64,000 nucleotides of DNA from 3-1-20CM-4-69-9 sp963833655 (GTDB lineage: Bacteria; Actinomycetota; Thermoleophilia; Gaiellales; Gaiellaceae). Shown one piece after another: positions 63,729-64,000 of the stretch. Location of the stretch: assembly GCA_963833655.1 (NCBI GenBank), contig CAWHYL010000005.1, positions 124,001-188,000 on the forward strand, written 5' to 3'. The translations under genes were made by a program, and so were the position numbers. Position 1 is the stretch's first letter; the number at the start of each line of letters is the position of its first letter. The notes beneath the pieces were generated by a model. It saw only the letters and a program-made list of their open reading frames with translations. It made no database searches and was not told where the DNA came from.

Positions 63729-64000
63729 GTGAGGGCGCCCAGCTACGCCGTCAGCGGGTCGTACTTCGAGTCGTGCAATTGCGACCCGATCTGCCCGTGC
63801 CGGATGGCCGACGGCATCCCCGGCGGACGCTCGACGCACGGCATCTGCTTCGGCGCGCTCGCCTGGCTCGTCGAGGACGGGCACGTCGCCGACGTCGACG
63901 TCACGGGGCTCAAGGTGGTCTTGACCGTCCGCTACGACGACGACGAGTTCGGCTCGCCGTGGACGATCGTCCTGCACGTCGACGACGACGGCACGGAGCG
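63729..64000 (+). CDS. DUF1326 protein (cut by window edge)
   Basis: The first 90 residues are visible. The opening SYAVSGSYFESCNCDPICPCR is the DUF1326 signature with its Cys cluster, followed by GICFGALAWLVEDGHVADVDVTGLKVVLTVRYDDDEFG. Family function is unknown; the cysteines could bind metal. The GTG start is 30 bases from the divergent lhr start. Confidence 0.8.
   Translation, partial: MRAPSYAVSGSYFESCNCDPICPCRMADGIPGGRSTHGICFGALAWLVEDGHVADVDVTGLKVVLTVRYDDDEFGSPWTIVLHVDDDGTE

Noticed and set aside
1..64000. Mobile elements, prophage or CRISPR
   Set aside because: No transposase, integrase, capsid or repeat-spacer pattern seen; the phage-holin-named protein at 15671 belongs to a chromosomal family.

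Overview
The window is a high-GC (roughly 70% by eye) chromosomal segment with dense gene packing, many GTG starts and frequent 4-base stop/start overlaps. Protein content (ScpA/ScpB, Lgt, DnaE, ParA, FtsZ, AfsR-like regulators, cyclase-AAA-TPR regulators, DUF3618, phage-holin-like membrane proteins, secreted Ig-like proteins) points to a deep-branching actinobacterium, most likely of the class Thermoleophilia. That placement is inference from gene style, not from a marker-gene comparison. I see no transposase, integrase, CRISPR array, rRNA or tRNA. Most of the region looks like core chromosome.

Layout. 1-7.4 kb: a methyltransferase end, a diheme cytochrome c lipoprotein, an MFS transporter, the scpA-scpB condensin pair, lgt, and an ECF sigma factor with a membrane anti-sigma-like partner. 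7.4-16.6 kb: a GlsB-type membrane protein, a secreted GH13 amylase, a frameshifted VOC gene, a secreted Ig-like protein divergent from a MarR regulator, a subtilase-like protein lacking its catalytic serine, an L,D-transpeptidase, GrpB and NTF2-like proteins, an ANTAR-like small protein, and a YqjD/YqjE-like membrane trio. 16.6-20.0 kb: dnaE. 20.0-32.8 kb: a signalling block with two tandem cyclase-AAA-TPR regulators, a RodZ-like protein, an HD-GYP membrane protein, an MFS transporter behind a tiny leader ORF, and an AfsR-like regulator. 32.8-43.1 kb: SRPBCC protein, methyltransferase, serine hydrolase, berberine-type flavoenzyme, then small stress-type proteins, a large membrane protein and a YciF-like ferritin. 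43.1-49.6 kb: coiled-coil protein, GNAT, gamma-glutamyltransferase, ftsZ-parA and a secreted metallopeptidase. 49.6-64 kb: a flippase-like membrane protein, two paralogous bicupins around a DUF1622 protein, a Nei-type glycosylase, an enolase-superfamily enzyme overlapping a pyruvate-oxidase-like TPP enzyme, an Lhr helicase and a partial DUF1326 protein.

The most interesting signal is a repeated GTTTG-N13/14-GGGWA promoter-like motif resembling actinobacterial SigB/SigF promoters. It lies in front of unrelated small proteins (37.8, 38.5, 42.6 kb, with weaker copies at 32.8, 58.8 and 11.2 kb) and suggests an uncharacterised general-stress regulon. Other unusual points are an FtsZ whose disordered Pro/Glu-rich segment sits at the N terminus and whose gene starts inside parA; a pseudo-protease; a scattered family of short perfect palindromes, several inside coding sequence; an 8-residue ORF whose Shine-Dalgarno can pair with the sequence just before the downstream MFS start; and two single-base frameshifts in short homopolymers.
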